Positions 63,098 through 64,000 of a stretch of DNA of 64,000 nucleotides are shown here, piece after piece (position 1 is the stretch's first letter; every line of letters begins with the position of its first letter). Under the pieces are notes generated by a model. That model was given only the letters and a program-made list of their open reading frames with translations, had not been told where the DNA came from and made no database searches. The DNA is from Lacibacter cauensis (lineage in GTDB: Bacteria; Bacteroidota; Bacteroidia; Chitinophagales; Chitinophagaceae): assembly GCF_007830055.1 (NCBI RefSeq), contig NZ_VLLE01000002.1, forward strand, positions 631,953 to 695,952, given 5' to 3'. The position numbers and the translations under genes are program-made.

Positions 63098-64000
63098 TTA
63101 TATATGGAGGCTGTTACCACGTCCTACCAGTAATACCGACAGGATAATAATGATAATGCCTACTGTTATGGTTGTAATGGTTTTTTTGCTTACGCCTTTC
63201 CACTCACGCAACACAAGGCCCCACATGTTGGCAACAAGGATAATGAATGCCATGTGTAAGATCCATGAACTTGGACCATTGCCTAATTTGCTTTCGCCCA
63301 TTCCGTAAAAGAAAAATTGGAGGAACCAGGTTGTACCGGCCAATGCGGAGAAGAGATAGTTTTTTAATAACGGTGTTTTTTTGTTTGTGTAATCGCCGAA
63401 TGTTTTGTTACGTGCATTTAAAATCATGCACCAGATAAAGTTAGTGGATAAACCACCCCAAAGCAACACCACATAAATAACGTTGTTCCGGTAAAGGAAT
63501 TCACCTTCGCCGGGGTTGGCAGCTTTCCATGCTTCGTTGGCAACAGTGGCCATCTCCTGCCCTGCTTCCAAACCAAAGTTGAAACAGGCGCTCAGTACAC
63601 CTGAAACAATGGCCACAAACATACCCAGGCCAAATTTGTATTCGGTGCTTGTTTCGGCACCATGCGGATCGGTACCTGCTGTCTTCAGTTCTTTCTCCTT
63701 CATCATACCGGCTTTACCGCTGATGATGATACCGATTACACACACCAATAAACCGGCAATGATGGTTAGGCCCCAGTTAGAGCCAACCATTGCACTGAAT
63801 GTATCTTTTCCTGCAACAGGATTAAAATCGTAATAGATAGCGGGAATGATTGCGCCGAATACCATGCATAAACCAAGGATGATGCTGCTGCCCAACGATA
63901 CGCCAAGGTAGCGAACTCCAAGACCATAGGTTAAACCACCAATGCCCCAAAGCACGCCAAACATAAATGTAATTGCTAAAGCTGAGCCGGCTGCTCCGCT
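63098..64000 (-). CDS. rhaT: L-rhamnose/proton symporter RhaT, N-terminus beyond window
   Basis: Open to the window edge (301 codons seen); an ATG at 63964 is internal, since the frame continues upstream with SGAAGSALAITFMFGVLWGIG. At least eight membrane helices. GLTYGLGVRYLGVSLGSSIILG, LSACFNFGLEAGQEMA and TTWFLQFFFYGMGESKLG are signatures of RhaT. It imports L-rhamnose with a proton. First of the rhamnose genes on this strand, 22 bp before the aldolase gene. Confidence 0.92.
   Translation of the reverse strand, partial: SGAAGSALAITFMFGVLWGIGGLTYGLGVRYLGVSLGSSIILGLCMVFGAIIPAIYYDFNPVAGKDTFSAMVGSNWGLTIIAGLLVCVIGIIISGKAGMMKEKELKTAGTDPHGAETSTEYKFGLGMFVAIVSGVLSACFNFGLEAGQEMATVANEAWKAANPGEGEFLYRNNVIYVVLLWGGLSTNFIWCMILNARNKTFGDYTNKKTPLLKNYLFSALAGTTWFLQFFFYGMGESKLGNGPSSWILHMAFIILVANMWGLVLREWKGVSKKTITTITVGIIIIILSVLLVGRGNSLHI

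Overview
The window looks like chromosome of a member of the Bacteroidota, most likely a Chitinophagaceae-type bacterium. The phylum call rests on a type IX secretion sorting domain, TAnnTTTG promoter boxes, few Shine-Dalgarno sequences, outer-membrane barrels, GH29/GH97 enzymes and a fused ThrA. The family assignment is inference. I see no phage, IS element, CRISPR array, rRNA or tRNA.

Layout. 1-5.6 kb: a truncated hypothetical gene, a small hypothetical, then the conserved ATP-grasp / alpha-E / transglutaminase-like trio. 4.2-9.3 kb: the threonine operon thrA-thrB-thrC, preceded by a Thr-rich leader peptide. 9.4-12.4 kb: a secreted T9SS protein, then murQ with a BadF-type amino-sugar kinase. 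12.5-21.8 kb (plus strand): a C-terminal processing protease, cystathionine beta-synthase, a strange 770-bp A-rich non-coding stretch, a metal-receptor-like binding protein, a membrane glycosyltransferase-like protein, fructose-bisphosphate aldolase, accD, smpB and a SET-domain protein. 21.9-29.7 kb (minus): a porin-like protein, a small membrane protein, and parE-methyltransferase-DUF1835-DUF4260-parC. 30-43.7 kb: housekeeping and envelope genes (META-domain lipoprotein, TonB-type receptor, miaB, sigma-54 activator, lptE, secG, mltG, BrkB, trmH, M23 peptidase, L,D-transpeptidase). 43.9-64 kb: a deoxy-sugar region, nearly all on the minus strand.

The deoxy-sugar region has two branches. An L-fucose branch holds a GH29 fucosidase, FucP, a mutarotase, an SDR dehydrogenase, a lactonase, a UxaA-family dehydratase, a second SDR and an FAH-family hydrolase: a complete non-phosphorylative route expected to yield pyruvate and L-lactate. 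An L-rhamnose branch holds RhaT, a bifunctional rhamnulose-1-phosphate aldolase/lactaldehyde dehydrogenase, an isomerase and a kinase, and also ends in L-lactate. Between them lies lutABC, which oxidises L-lactate to pyruvate, so both branches can share one exit. A divergent AraC-type regulator sits at the head of the fucose genes.

The best candidate for something undescribed is the plus-strand stretch 15748-16200. A perfect Bacteroidota promoter is followed by a 5' hairpin at the predicted transcript start, about 330 nt of roughly half-A sequence with 19 CCAA motifs and stops in every plus frame, then a 13-bp stem with a T7 tract. It reads as a non-coding RNA of about 414 nt. Also notable are the threonine leader peptide, a perfect 15-bp inverted repeat that loops out the next gene's start codon, an SDR with YxxxN in place of YxxxK, and several families of dispersed imperfect palindromes.
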